NCBI RefSeq assembly: GCF_004153445.1
Contig: NZ_SDQC01000002.1
Location: 1-64,000 of the forward strand
Source: Allopusillimonas soli
GTDB taxonomy: Bacteria; Pseudomonadota; Gammaproteobacteria; Burkholderiales; Burkholderiaceae_B
DNA: 64,000 nucleotides
Reading direction: 5' to 3'
The notes below the pieces were generated by a model that saw nothing but the letters and a program-made list of their open reading frames with translations, had not been told where the DNA came from and did no database searches. The translations under genes were made by a program, and so were the position numbers. Within the stretch, counting starts at the first letter, position 1. Each line of letters opens with the position of its first letter. Shown piece after piece: positions 51,768 through 60,920 of this stretch.

Positions 51768-54700
51768 CTAAACCGCTTTGCTCGCACCCGCCTGGCGAGA
51801 TGCCATGTCCTCGGTAAATGCCTTGATATCGTCGGCGCTCACATCCACCACGTGCTGAGAAGTCAGATGCGCCACCTGTTGCTGTAAACCAGCGTCTTCC
51901 TGCGTCGTTTCGCCGCGCAGCATCGCGATCAGTTTACCCGACAGCCCCGCCACAGTTGGCGTTTCGCCCAGTGTCATCACGGGCAGGCGCACGCCGAAGC
52001 GGCTTTCCAGGGCCAGCATCAGCTCCACACCCAGCAGCGAATCCAGACCCATGTCGTATACCGATTTGTGCGCATCGATACGTGCCGCAGGCAGGCGCAG
52101 AATGTTCGCCAGTTCGCCCTTGATCAGATCCTGCACATGCTCATCGAGCGTTTCGTCATCCAGCGTTTCCATCAGATGCGCGAAATGCTCGCCGCCGTCG
52201 TCGTCCTGCGTGTCCGCCGCGCGGCGTGCCACATCGCTGAACTTCGGCGAGCCTGCGGCGGGCATGAAGCGTTGAATCGGCTTCCAGTCCATTTCCATCA
52301 CGGCAAGCCCCGAGGCATCGGCCAGCAATATCGCTTCCAGCGCCTTCAGTGCCAGGGACGAGGGCAGGGCGCTGCCGCCCATGCGGTTCTGCAGCGCTTC
52401 CTTGACCTTCTCGTTGCGTGCCAGAAAACCCACATCATCGATGGCGCCCCAGCGCACGCATATCGCCGGCAGATCCAATGTGCGCCGGTATCCCGCCAGC
52501 GCTTCCAGCCAGGCGTTGGCAGCCACGTAATTGCTTTGGCCGGGGTTGCCGAAAACCGTGGTGGCCGACGAATACAGCACGAAGAAATCCAGGGCCAGGT
52601 CGCGCGTAAGGCGGTCCAGGTGCAGCGCGCCCAGAATCTTTGGCGCCAGTACACGCCGGATCTGGTCCGCATCCATTTGGCGCGCCAGGCCGTCGTCTAT
52701 GACGGTCGCGGCATGCACCACGCCTTTCAGCGGCGGCATTGCCGTGCCCGCTTGTTCCAGTACCTGCGCGAGTGCCGCACGATCCGTCACGTCGCAGGCG
52801 GTGGCATACACCTCCACATCGCGCGCCCGCAGCGCCTCTATAGCGTGGCACGCCTCGTCCGTGGTCGGGCCACGCCGGCTCAACAGAATCAAGTGTCGCG
52901 CGCCCTTATCCACCAGCCATTGCGCTGTCCGCAGTCCAAAACCACCCAGGCCGCCCGTCACCAGATAGCTGGCATCGGCCGGCAGAGACAAGGCTGCCGT
53001 GTCGGCGGCTGCCGGCCGGAACACATCGCGTATTGCGTGCCGGTAGTTCACGACGATCTTGCCGATCTGTCGCGCTTGCTGCATGTAGCGGAAGGCGTCT
53101 TCCACCTCGTTGGCATCGAATGTTCGGTAAGGCAGGGGAGCCAGTACGCCTTGCTCGAACAAGTCCATCACTTCGCGGAACAGGCGCCGCGTCAGATCCG
53201 GCTTGATACGCATCAATTGATCGGCGTCTATGCCGAAATAGCTGATGTTGTTGCGGAAAGGGCGCAATCCCACATGGGTGTTCTGATAGAAGTCGCGCTT
53301 GCCCAGTTCCAGGAAGCGTCCAAAGGGCTTGAGCACGCGCAGATTGCGGTTTATGGCTTCTCCGGCCAACGAGTTCAGTACCACGTCCACGCCTTCGCCG
53401 CCCGTGGCCTGTAGAATCTCGTCCGCAAACGACAGTGACCGCGAATCATAGATATGCGTAACGCCCAACAGGCGCAGGAAGTCGCGCTTCTCGTCCGACC
53501 CCGCCGTTGCATGGATTTCCGCACCCAGATGCTGGGCAAGTTGAATCGCCGCAATGCCCACACCGCCGGCTGCGCCATGAATCAGTACCCGTTCGCCCGC
53601 TTCCAGGCGCGCCAGGTGTTGCATGGCGTAATACACCGTGAAGAACACGCTGGGCACCGTGGCGGCGGCTTCAAAGCTCATGTTGTCGGGCATCAGCGAC
53701 ACCGCGCTCGATTGCGTCAGCATGCGCGTGGCAAAACTGTGCGGCCCAAAGCCCACGACATTGTCCCCTGGCCTGAAAAGGCCCGCTTCTGGCCCCACAC
53801 GCAGAACCCTGCCTGCGAACTCCAGGCCCAGCGACGGCCCGGCAAAGCCGTTTTCCACCGCTTCGTCCGACAGCATGCCCATGGTGTACATGACATCCCG
53901 GAAGTTCAGGCCCGTGGCCAGCACTTCGATTTCCATCTCGTCGCCCACGGGATCACGCAGGGGCACGGCTTCCCAGCGCAGATTGCGCAACTGGCCCGAG
54001 AATTCGAAACCCAGCTGTATGGCCTCGGGTTCAGTCGTGGCCGCCACGCCATCGTCGCCCGCCGGGCGAGGCGCAGGCAACATACGCAGGCGCGGCGCCA
54101 TGCGGGCGCCTGTCGCAGACAGTACAACCTCCTGCTCGGCATCCGGCTGCAGAAACTCCAGGACCAACTCGTCAGCCAGGGACTCGGCGTTGGCAGCATC
54201 CAGTGCGGGCAGGTCTATGGCACGCACCGTGCAATGACCAGGCTCGTTCATCAGGCTGCGGGCATAGCCCCACAGCGCCGCGTCGCCCAGCGCCGATTCT
54301 TGCGCCGCCGCATCGAGAGCGGGTGCATTGCCGCCTTCGGCCAACGGCATGAACCACGCGCTACCCTGGGATGCAATCACCCACAAGGTCGCTTTCACAT
54401 CCGCATGCTCGCACGCTTGTACCACCGACGCAGCCAGTGCACAACGGCGCGTCTGCCAATCCACGGTGGCGTCCGCTTTGCCCAAGCCCAGGCCGGCAAG
54501 CAGCACAATATGCGTGGGCCGGGCAGCATCTCGCCGATCGCTGGAGAGCAGGGCGGCCAGTTCTTCCGCCGATGCGGCGTCGCTTATGCGGGCATTCTGC
54601 TTGACCAAGCGCAGTTGCAGCGCCTGGGCCAGTGAGGCACTGCAACCCTCTGCATCCGCCAGCAAAAACCAATTGGCCGTACCGTCCTGCTTCGAGGCCT

Positions 54701-57700
54701 CGGAAGGCACAGCGGCATTGGCCGCCGCCTCCTTTGCAGTAACCGCAGCAGGGTCCAAGACTTGCTCCGCTGTCTGCGCATCGTCATTTTCAGCGGCAAG
54801 CGCATCCGCTCGCGCCAACAATAGGAAGGGGCCGGATGGCGTATCGCTGCTGCAAACCAGCGCAGAGCCAGCCGTCAGGCCATGCGAGCGTATCGCCGTT
54901 TGCCAGGCCTCGGGGTTTGCATAGCCAAAGCAACCCGTGGCGGCGATAGTATCGCCGGCCAGCGAGGCAGCGCACCAGTCGGGCCGGTGGGCCCCGCACA
55001 GCAGCAGCAGGCCGCCGGGCGCCAGGTTGGCACGCGCATGGCGCAGCACGGCATCGGCCTGCGCTTGCGACGAAAAATCCCCCCAAATCAGTATGAGATC
55101 CCGCTGGCCGGATACTGCCGCGTTTTCCGCGCCCGGCGCGGTGGCATCAATATGGATCAGATCAATATCGGGATGCTGATCGCGAAGCCAGACCACGCTT
55201 TCCAGCATGTCGGCATCAGGGCAGGCATAGGCGTAATCTGTGACGCCGGGGTCGATGCGGGCGCAGCAGTCGGCAGCCAGCAGAGGTTCGCCGCAGGCAA
55301 TTTCCATGACGCGCAGGCGCCGGCCTGGTTTCAGCCCCGCCTGGGCCTGCGAAATCTGTGCGGCGAGTTCGGCGGTCAGTTGCACACGGGCGGCGCCACC
55401 AAAAACCAATCGCAGCAGCGCGGAAGGCGTCAGCTCGCGCGGCTTTACTGCCGATGCGGTCAGCTCGCCGCGCTGCAGAGCGGTCCCATGCAGGCCTGCG
55501 CGCCCAATGGCAAAGATCGCCAGTGCATATTCTGGATAATCGCGAAGCAGGGCGTTCCATATGTCCTGTGGGCTCGGTTCGTCGCCGGCCTCGTCGGTGC
55601 CGTCGGCGGCAAAACTGGCGGCCAGGCTGTCCAGCAAAGGGTCCACTTCCTGTATGAAGCGCGATGTGGCAGCGTCTGCTGACAACGACGCCATAAAGGC
55701 CTGCAACCCTTGCTCCAATCCCATCGCGTCCAGGGCGCCCGCGTCGGTACCAACGCCAAGCGCGCCGGCCAATGGCCGGGGTGTCGGCACATAATCCAGA
55801 TAATCCAGCCGTATGCCGCCTTGCTTTTGCAACGCTACCGATCGGAAGCGCACCCCATGCAGCGCGGCGATCTGCATGCCCTGTGCATCGTACACACTGA
55901 AATCCGCCCGCAGCGAGCGAGGGCCCCGCGCGCGCATATTGACCCGTATGTAGCGCGGCACACCCAAGTCTCTGCGCAGCACCAGGCGCTCTATCTTCAC
56001 GGGCACAAAAGCATTGCGCCGCGTGGCATAGGGATCATCCTTGATGACATGTGTAACGAGCTGAAAGCCGCCGTCCAGCAACGCCGGATGCAGATGCATG
56101 CGCGTCAATTCATCCTGGATGCTTTCAGGCGGGGCCAGTTCGCCCAGTACCGTGTCGGCGTCCTCATACCATACCTTGCTGACCACCTGGAAGGCGGGCC
56201 CGTAGGTCAGTCCCGCCTCGGCGGTCAGCGATAGATGGCCGGCGGCATCGTCATCGGCTTCCCGGTCTGGGATGGCCAGCGGGCCGTCATCAAGAAACAA
56301 GCCAGTGGGTTCCTGCAGCACGCGGGCCGTAGCATGCGGCGTCCATGCCTGGTCCGCACCCAGCGGTTTGCTTTGAATGGTGACCCGGCCACCTTCTTCT
56401 TCCAGGTGAGTGCGGATGCGTTTGGCGCTTTCCGCCCCCAATATCAGGGGCGCGAGGATATCCATTTCCTCGATCTCGGCCAGATCATCGGGGTAGGCCT
56501 GCAGGGCGCACGCCAGCACCATCTCCGCATACCCCGAGCCCGGCATGACCACTGCGCCGTCCAGCGCGTGATCGCCCAGATTGGGGTAGCGCAGCGTGTC
56601 CAGCTCGTTTTCCCATAGGCAGGCCTGCTGCGCCACGGGGTAGCCCAGCAGATCATGCACCTTGTGGCGAGCCAGCAGGCCGCGCGACTCGGGCGTGACT
56701 GGATGCCAGTAGCTCTCTTGCCGCCACGCATAGGTGGGCAGATCAACAAAGCGGCCCACGCGCGGAAAGAAGGGTTCCCAGCTTTCCGGACCGCCCGCCA
56801 GCAACATACGGCTGGCGGACTTGCGCACCCGTTGCGGATCGTCGTCGTCCCGGCGCGCCAGATCCAGTACGCGGCCCTGGCTTTCATGGCCGCGCAGCAC
56901 CTCGCGTACATACCCGGTCAGCACGGCGTGCGGGCCGATTTCCACAAAAAGATTGCGGCCTTCCTCTACCAGCGTAGTCAGTGCGCCGTTGAACAATACA
57001 GGCTGGCGGATATTCTTCCACCAATAATCAGCGTCCAGCATTTCGCCGTTGATGCACCCGCCCACAACGGTGGAGTACATAGGTATTTCTGCTGGCGCCG
57101 GCACAAGACCTTGCAGCGACGCCAGTAGATCGCTCTGGAAACCATCCATGGCCGCGCTGTGGAAAGCGTAGTCCAGGCCCAGCCGCTTGAAGCGCACATT
57201 GCGCGCCTGCAGCCGTGCTTCCACCGCGTCCAGACTGTCAGCATTACCCGCCAGCGTGCAGCCCTTGGGGCTGTTGTCGCCCGCCAGCGCAACGCGATCA
57301 TTGGCTTCCAATTCGGCCAATATCTCCGCCGTCTCGGCGGCGCCCAGCGCCACGGCTGTCATCTGACCCTGGCCGCGCGTGGTTTCCTGCCAGCGGCTGC
57401 GCTCATAAATAACACGCGTGGCTTGCTCCAGCGACAGGGCGCCACTGGCCCAGGCCGCGGCTACTTCGCCGACGCTGTGGCCTATTACCGCCACCGGCGT
57501 CACGCCATATGCGCGTAGCATATGTGTCATGCCGACCTGCAAGGCAAAGAGAGCGGGTTGCGCGGCATCTGTGTGCGCAAAGCGCTCGGGCGCGCAGGCA
57601 ACCACCAGCTCTTCCCGCAGCGAATAACCGGCGTATTGGGAAAACAACGCGTCGACCTCGTTGATGGCCTGCGCAAACACAGGGTCTCCCATCAAGCGTT

Positions 57701-59408
57701 GACCCATGCCTTCCCACTGCGAGCCATTACCCGAATACACAAATACCGGGCCATTGGCGGCGGGCAGGGCGTCCTCGGTGATGACGTCCGCGGTTTCATC
57801 GCCCGGGGCTGCGGCAAAGGCCTCCAGCGCATCCGCCGCCTTTGTCTTGTCATGCGCAAAGACCACGGCGCGCTGGTCCAGCCATTCGCGCCGGAACGCC
57901 GCATGGTAGGCCGTGTCGTACAGCGATTCGTCGGGGTGCGCGCGCATGTGCGCGGCCAGCGCCGCCGCATTGTCTTTCAGGCTCTGGGCCGAGCGGGCCG
58001 ACAGCAGCAGCGGAAAGCCCGCCGGCGTTGGCGCATCTGAAGCCGGCGCAGCGCCGGGGAATACCGACAGCGGCACAACATTGCCCAATTCCCGCGAGGG
58101 CAAGGCGCTGTCGGCTGCCTCGCCATCCTCGTCTTCAGGCGTTTGGACGATGACGTGGGCGTTCGAGCCGCCAAAGCCGAAGGAGTTCACCCCTATGGTC
58201 AGCCGCCCCTGTGCGGGCAGCGCCATGTTCTCGGTAACCAGGCGGATATTCCATTCATCCAGCTTGATATTCGGGTTGGGTGTTTCCACCCCGATGGTTG
58301 CAGGCACAGTGCGGGTACGCAGGCTGTAGATGGCCTTGACCAGGCCCGCCACGCCAGAGCCCGTTTCCAGATGCCCCATATTGCTCTTCACCGAGCCTAT
58401 GGGCAGCGCGCCATGCTTGCGCTCCTGGCCAAGCGCCATGCCAATTGCGCGGGACTCTATGGGGTCTCCCACCGCCGTGCCGGTGCCGTGCGCTTCCAGG
58501 TAGTCTACATCGTCAGCGGTAAGCCCGGCCTGGGCCATGGTGTGGCGTATCAGCTCAGCCTGGGCCGTGCACCGTGGCACCGTCAGGCCGGTCTTGCGGC
58601 CATCCGTGTTCACGCCAGAGCCCGCCACCACCGCCAGAATGTGGTCGCCATCAGCCAAGGCCTGCTCGTAATCCTTCAGCAGGAAGAGCCCGCCGCCTTC
58701 CGATCGCACATAGCCATCGCCGCTGGCGTCGAATACCCGGCAGCGCCCGCGTGGCGACAGCATGGATGCCTTGGAAAAGCCAATGAAGCCATAGGGGTGC
58801 AGATGCAGATTGATGCCCCCCGCAATCGCCAGGCCCGATTCGCCGCAGCGTATGGACTGACAGGCCTGGTGAAAGGCCACCAGCGAGGACGAGCACGCCG
58901 TATCCACCGACATGCTGGGCCCGCGCAAATCGAATACATAGGAAATTCGGTTGGCGGCAATGCTGGCCGTGTTTCCTGTGGCCATGGACGAGTCCACCAC
59001 GCCCATATCGTCGGCCATGCGATAGGAATATTCATTGCTGGAGATGCCCACGTACACCGCACAATCACTGCCGCGCAGCTGGGCGGGAGGGATGCCGGCG
59101 TGCTCCATGGCTTCCCACGTCAATTGCAGCAGCAGGCGCTGCTGGGGGTCCATGTAACTGGCTTCGCGCGGGGAAATGCCAAAAAACTCGGGATCGAACA
59201 GCGACACGTCGCCAATGGAGCCGGCGGCAAATGTATATGATGTGCCGGGATGTGACTTGCTTGGATGCAGAAAGGCATCGACATCGAAACGACGCGAGTC
59301 GACTTGTGTGACTAGATCCCGGCCTTGCAGAAGATCAGGCCAGTAACGTCGGGCGTCCGTATCCGGCAGGCGGAAGGACAGCCCGATCACGGCTACTTTT
59401 TTTCCCAT
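51768..59408 (-). CDS. Iterative type I PKS/FAS of capsule locus (RkpA/WcbR-like)
   Basis: A 2546-residue megasynthase. Order: KS about 1-425 (Cys172 in DTACSSS, His307 in HGTGT, His346 in GHLE); AT about 550-850 (Ser645 in GHSVGE; YAFH at 747-750 suggests malonyl); DH about 915-1195 (His947 in HALDGAVVMP, Asp1112 in HPALLDGG); a methyltransferase-like region about 1330-1535 whose SAM loop is degenerate (VMEIACGEP); ER about 1795-2120 (HGAAGGVG 1944-1951); KR about 2145-2340 (TGGLGGFG 2151-2158, Ser2281, Tyr2294); ACP about 2425-2500 (Ser2457 in GLDSL). No thioesterase is present, so the chain must leave by another enzyme, most simply the PLP enzyme encoded next. The fully reducing set predicts a saturated fatty-acid-like chain. 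AGGGA precedes the ATG. Confidence 0.93.
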   Translation of the reverse strand: MGKKVAVIGLSFRLPDTDARRYWPDLLQGRDLVTQVDSRRFDVDAFLHPSKSHPGTSYTFAAGSIGDVSLFDPEFFGISPREASYMDPQQRLLLQLTWEAMEHAGIPPAQLRGSDCAVYVGISSNEYSYRMADDMGVVDSSMATGNTASIAANRISYVFDLRGPSMSVDTACSSSLVAFHQACQSIRCGESGLAIAGGINLHLHPYGFIGFSKASMLSPRGRCRVFDASGDGYVRSEGGGLFLLKDYEQALADGDHILAVVAGSGVNTDGRKTGLTVPRCTAQAELIRHTMAQAGLTADDVDYLEAHGTGTAVGDPIESRAIGMALGQERKHGALPIGSVKSNMGHLETGSGVAGLVKAIYSLRTRTVPATIGVETPNPNIKLDEWNIRLVTENMALPAQGRLTIGVNSFGFGGSNAHVIVQTPEDEDGEAADSALPSRELGNVVPLSVFPGAAPASDAPTPAGFPLLLSARSAQSLKDNAAALAAHMRAHPDESLYDTAYHAAFRREWLDQRAVVFAHDKTKAADALEAFAAAPGDETADVITEDALPAANGPVFVYSGNGSQWEGMGQRLMGDPVFAQAINEVDALFSQYAGYSLREELVVACAPERFAHTDAAQPALFALQVGMTHMLRAYGVTPVAVIGHSVGEVAAAWASGALSLEQATRVIYERSRWQETTRGQGQMTAVALGAAETAEILAELEANDRVALAGDNSPKGCTLAGNADSLDAVEARLQARNVRFKRLGLDYAFHSAAMDGFQSDLLASLQGLVPAPAEIPMYSTVVGGCINGEMLDADYWWKNIRQPVLFNGALTTLVEEGRNLFVEIGPHAVLTGYVREVLRGHESQGRVLDLARRDDDDPQRVRKSASRMLLAGGPESWEPFFPRVGRFVDLPTYAWRQESYWHPVTPESRGLLARHKVHDLLGYPVAQQACLWENELDTLRYPNLGDHALDGAVVMPGSGYAEMVLACALQAYPDDLAEIEEMDILAPLILGAESAKRIRTHLEEEGGRVTIQSKPLGADQAWTPHATARVLQEPTGLFLDDGPLAIPDREADDDAAGHLSLTAEAGLTYGPAFQVVSKVWYEDADTVLGELAPPESIQDELTRMHLHPALLDGGFQLVTHVIKDDPYATRRNAFVPVKIERLVLRRDLGVPRYIRVNMRARGPRSLRADFSVYDAQGMQIAALHGVRFRSVALQKQGGIRLDYLDYVPTPRPLAGALGVGTDAGALDAMGLEQGLQAFMASLSADAATSRFIQEVDPLLDSLAASFAADGTDEAGDEPSPQDIWNALLRDYPEYALAIFAIGRAGLHGTALQRGELTASAVKPRELTPSALLRLVFGGAARVQLTAELAAQISQAQAGLKPGRRLRVMEIACGEPLLAADCCARIDPGVTDYAYACPDADMLESVVWLRDQHPDIDLIHIDATAPGAENAAVSGQRDLILIWGDFSSQAQADAVLRHARANLAPGGLLLLCGAHRPDWCAASLAGDTIAATGCFGYANPEAWQTAIRSHGLTAGSALVCSSDTPSGPFLLLARADALAAENDDAQTAEQVLDPAAVTAKEAAANAAVPSEASKQDGTANWFLLADAEGCSASLAQALQLRLVKQNARISDAASAEELAALLSSDRRDAARPTHIVLLAGLGLGKADATVDWQTRRCALAASVVQACEHADVKATLWVIASQGSAWFMPLAEGGNAPALDAAAQESALGDAALWGYARSLMNEPGHCTVRAIDLPALDAANAESLADELVLEFLQPDAEQEVVLSATGARMAPRLRMLPAPRPAGDDGVAATTEPEAIQLGFEFSGQLRNLRWEAVPLRDPVGDEMEIEVLATGLNFRDVMYTMGMLSDEAVENGFAGPSLGLEFAGRVLRVGPEAGLFRPGDNVVGFGPHSFATRMLTQSSAVSLMPDNMSFEAAATVPSVFFTVYYAMQHLARLEAGERVLIHGAAGGVGIAAIQLAQHLGAEIHATAGSDEKRDFLRLLGVTHIYDSRSLSFADEILQATGGEGVDVVLNSLAGEAINRNLRVLKPFGRFLELGKRDFYQNTHVGLRPFRNNISYFGIDADQLMRIKPDLTRRLFREVMDLFEQGVLAPLPYRTFDANEVEDAFRYMQQARQIGKIVVNYRHAIRDVFRPAAADTAALSLPADASYLVTGGLGGFGLRTAQWLVDKGARHLILLSRRGPTTDEACHAIEALRARDVEVYATACDVTDRAALAQVLEQAGTAMPPLKGVVHAATVIDDGLARQMDADQIRRVLAPKILGALHLDRLTRDLALDFFVLYSSATTVFGNPGQSNYVAANAWLEALAGYRRTLDLPAICVRWGAIDDVGFLARNEKVKEALQNRMGGSALPSSLALKALEAILLADASGLAVMEMDWKPIQRFMPAAGSPKFSDVARRAADTQDDDGGEHFAHLMETLDDETLDEHVQDLIKGELANILRLPAARIDAHKSVYDMGLDSLLGVELMLALESRFGVRLPVMTLGETPTVAGLSGKLIAMLRGETTQEDAGLQQQVAHLTSQHVVDVSADDIKAFTEDMASRQAGASKAV

Positions 59409-59782
59409 GTTTCCCTTTTTTGCTTCTTTTCCTGGCGCAATCTACTTAATACGTTCTGGGGCAAAGAACGTACGCGCCCGTAGCCATTATCCTGCCCTTT
59501 TTTTACATGCGCATTGAGGGTTGAATTGTATCAAAGCGCACATTTCCGACGCTGTTTTTGCATGTCAGAAAATGAAAAGTGCGGCGGATAGTGCCAAATA
59601 TGACTCTATCACTTTGCGCGACACGTAAAATCGATCCCCGGATGCAGATTATACGAAATGTAATATCTCGTCGTCAGCGTTTACCCGTGGTGCTTAATTC
59701 AATGAAGTATTGTCATAGGCCATGGGTATAATTGCCTCACTTTCTGGAAGTTAAACAAAAAGTAATACTAATATCCCAACAC
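59409..59782. promoter_or_regulatory. Divergent promoter region between PKS and capsule-export genes
   Basis: This 374-bp AT-richer gap must contain promoters for both directions. A perfect TATAAT occurs at 59727-59732, 51 bp before the kpsE-like start, but I see no good -35 at normal distance. GGATAG...CTATC arms flank about 59588-59612. No convincing JUMPstart/ops element and no gene were found. Confidence 0.4.
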
Positions 59783-60889
59783 ATGTCCTTGAAACGTATA
59801 TTTCGCATCAATAGCCTGGCCTTGTGGATGGTAGTCATTCCCATGGCAATTGCCATTCTGTATTACGCCCTGTTTGCGGTTAACCGCTACGTCAGCAGCG
59901 CGCAAGCCGTGGTGCGCCAGGCGGGCAACGACGCCGAGGCCATGGTGCCGGGTTTGGCGATGATGATTGCCGGGGTGAACCCGGCTTCGCGTGAAGAAAC
60001 CTTGTACTTGCGCGAATACATCCTGTCCACGGACATGATGCAGGTGCTGGACGACAAGCTGCAGTGGCGCAAACATTTCGAGCAGCAGCGCCGCGACCCG
60101 CTTTTCTGGATATTCGATACCACCAGCCAGGAAGACGAGCTGGATTTCTATCGCCGCCTGGTGCAGGCCTACTACGACGAGACCACCGGCTTGCTGGCGG
60201 TGGAAGTACAGGCGCTGACGCCCAAATTCGCCCAGGAAGTGCTGCAAACCATATTGGATGAAAGCGACCGTTTCGTGAACGAGCTGTCGCACAGCCTGGC
60301 GCACGAGCAGTTGCGCTTCGCCGAAAGCGAGCTGGCGCTGGCCAGGCATAAATATGAAGAAAAGAAACGCGCCATGGTCGACTTCCAGGCCAATAGCGAA
60401 TACCTGAATGCGCAATCCTCGGCTGAGGCGCGCGCCACCATCATAGCCACGCTGGAAGGCGATCTGACACGGGAAAAGGCCAAACTCAAGGCCTTGATGT
60501 CGTCATTAGGCAACAATACGCCGCAGGTTCGCCAGCAGCGCGTACGCATCGATGCCATGTCCAGACAGCTGGAGGTGGAAAAAAAGAGCTTGCTGTCAAG
60601 CGACAAGGGCGACAAACTCAACGTGATCGCGGCAGCCTACCGAGACCGTGAAATCGACGTGGGCCTGGCCGAAGAAACCTACAAGGCAGCCATGGCCGCC
60701 GCGGAAAACGCCCGCATCGAAGCCACCAAGAAAATACGCAGCCTGGTCAGGGTGGTGAGCCCCAATATGCCCCAGGAGGCCATCTATCCCGAACGCATTT
60801 ACAACCTGTTCACCATATTGATAGGCTTGTTGCTGCTTTATGGCGTGGTGCGATTTGTCATCGCCACCATTGAAGATCATCGTGATTGA
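59783..60889 (+). CDS. KpsE-like capsule polysaccharide export inner-membrane protein
   Basis: A 368-residue PCP-type protein. A transmembrane helix lies near the N-terminus (about 10-30, LALWMVVIPMAIAILYYALF) and another at the C-terminus (about 340-361, YNLFTILIGLLLLYGVVRFV). Between them is a long periplasmic coiled-coil region (RFAESELALARHKYEEKKRA...; LEGDLTREKAKLKALMSSL). The PERIYN motif before the last helix is typical of the group. It connects the KpsMT exporter to the outer-membrane channel. ATG 59783 is chosen over an upstream TTG; a Shine-Dalgarno is not obvious. Confidence 0.9.
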   Translation: MSLKRIFRINSLALWMVVIPMAIAILYYALFAVNRYVSSAQAVVRQAGNDAEAMVPGLAMMIAGVNPASREETLYLREYILSTDMMQVLDDKLQWRKHFEQQRRDPLFWIFDTTSQEDELDFYRRLVQAYYDETTGLLAVEVQALTPKFAQEVLQTILDESDRFVNELSHSLAHEQLRFAESELALARHKYEEKKRAMVDFQANSEYLNAQSSAEARATIIATLEGDLTREKAKLKALMSSLGNNTPQVRQQRVRIDAMSRQLEVEKKSLLSSDKGDKLNVIAAAYRDREIDVGLAEETYKAAMAAAENARIEATKKIRSLVRVVSPNMPQEAIYPERIYNLFTILIGLLLLYGVVRFVIATIEDHRD

Positions 60890-60920
60890 TGCAGAACGCT
60901 GCCAGATAAAGAAAGAACAC

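Noticed and set aside
52068-54635. Long open plus-strand frames of about 390-450 codons opposite the PKS
   Set aside because: They lie entirely antisense to conserved PKS domains with intact catalytic motifs, and their translations are low-complexity His/Arg/Gln-rich; a GC-rich coding strand explains them.
58143-59240. A 365-codon plus-strand frame opposite the KS domain
   Set aside because: The minus strand carries the highly conserved ketosynthase with Cys-His-His; the plus frame shows no family motif.
59460-59500. Possible JUMPstart/ops element (GCGCCCGTAGCCAT) ahead of the capsule genes
   Set aside because: It differs from GGCGGTAGCNT at key positions, and the adjacent sequence lacks the rest of JUMPstart; RfaH control is not supported.
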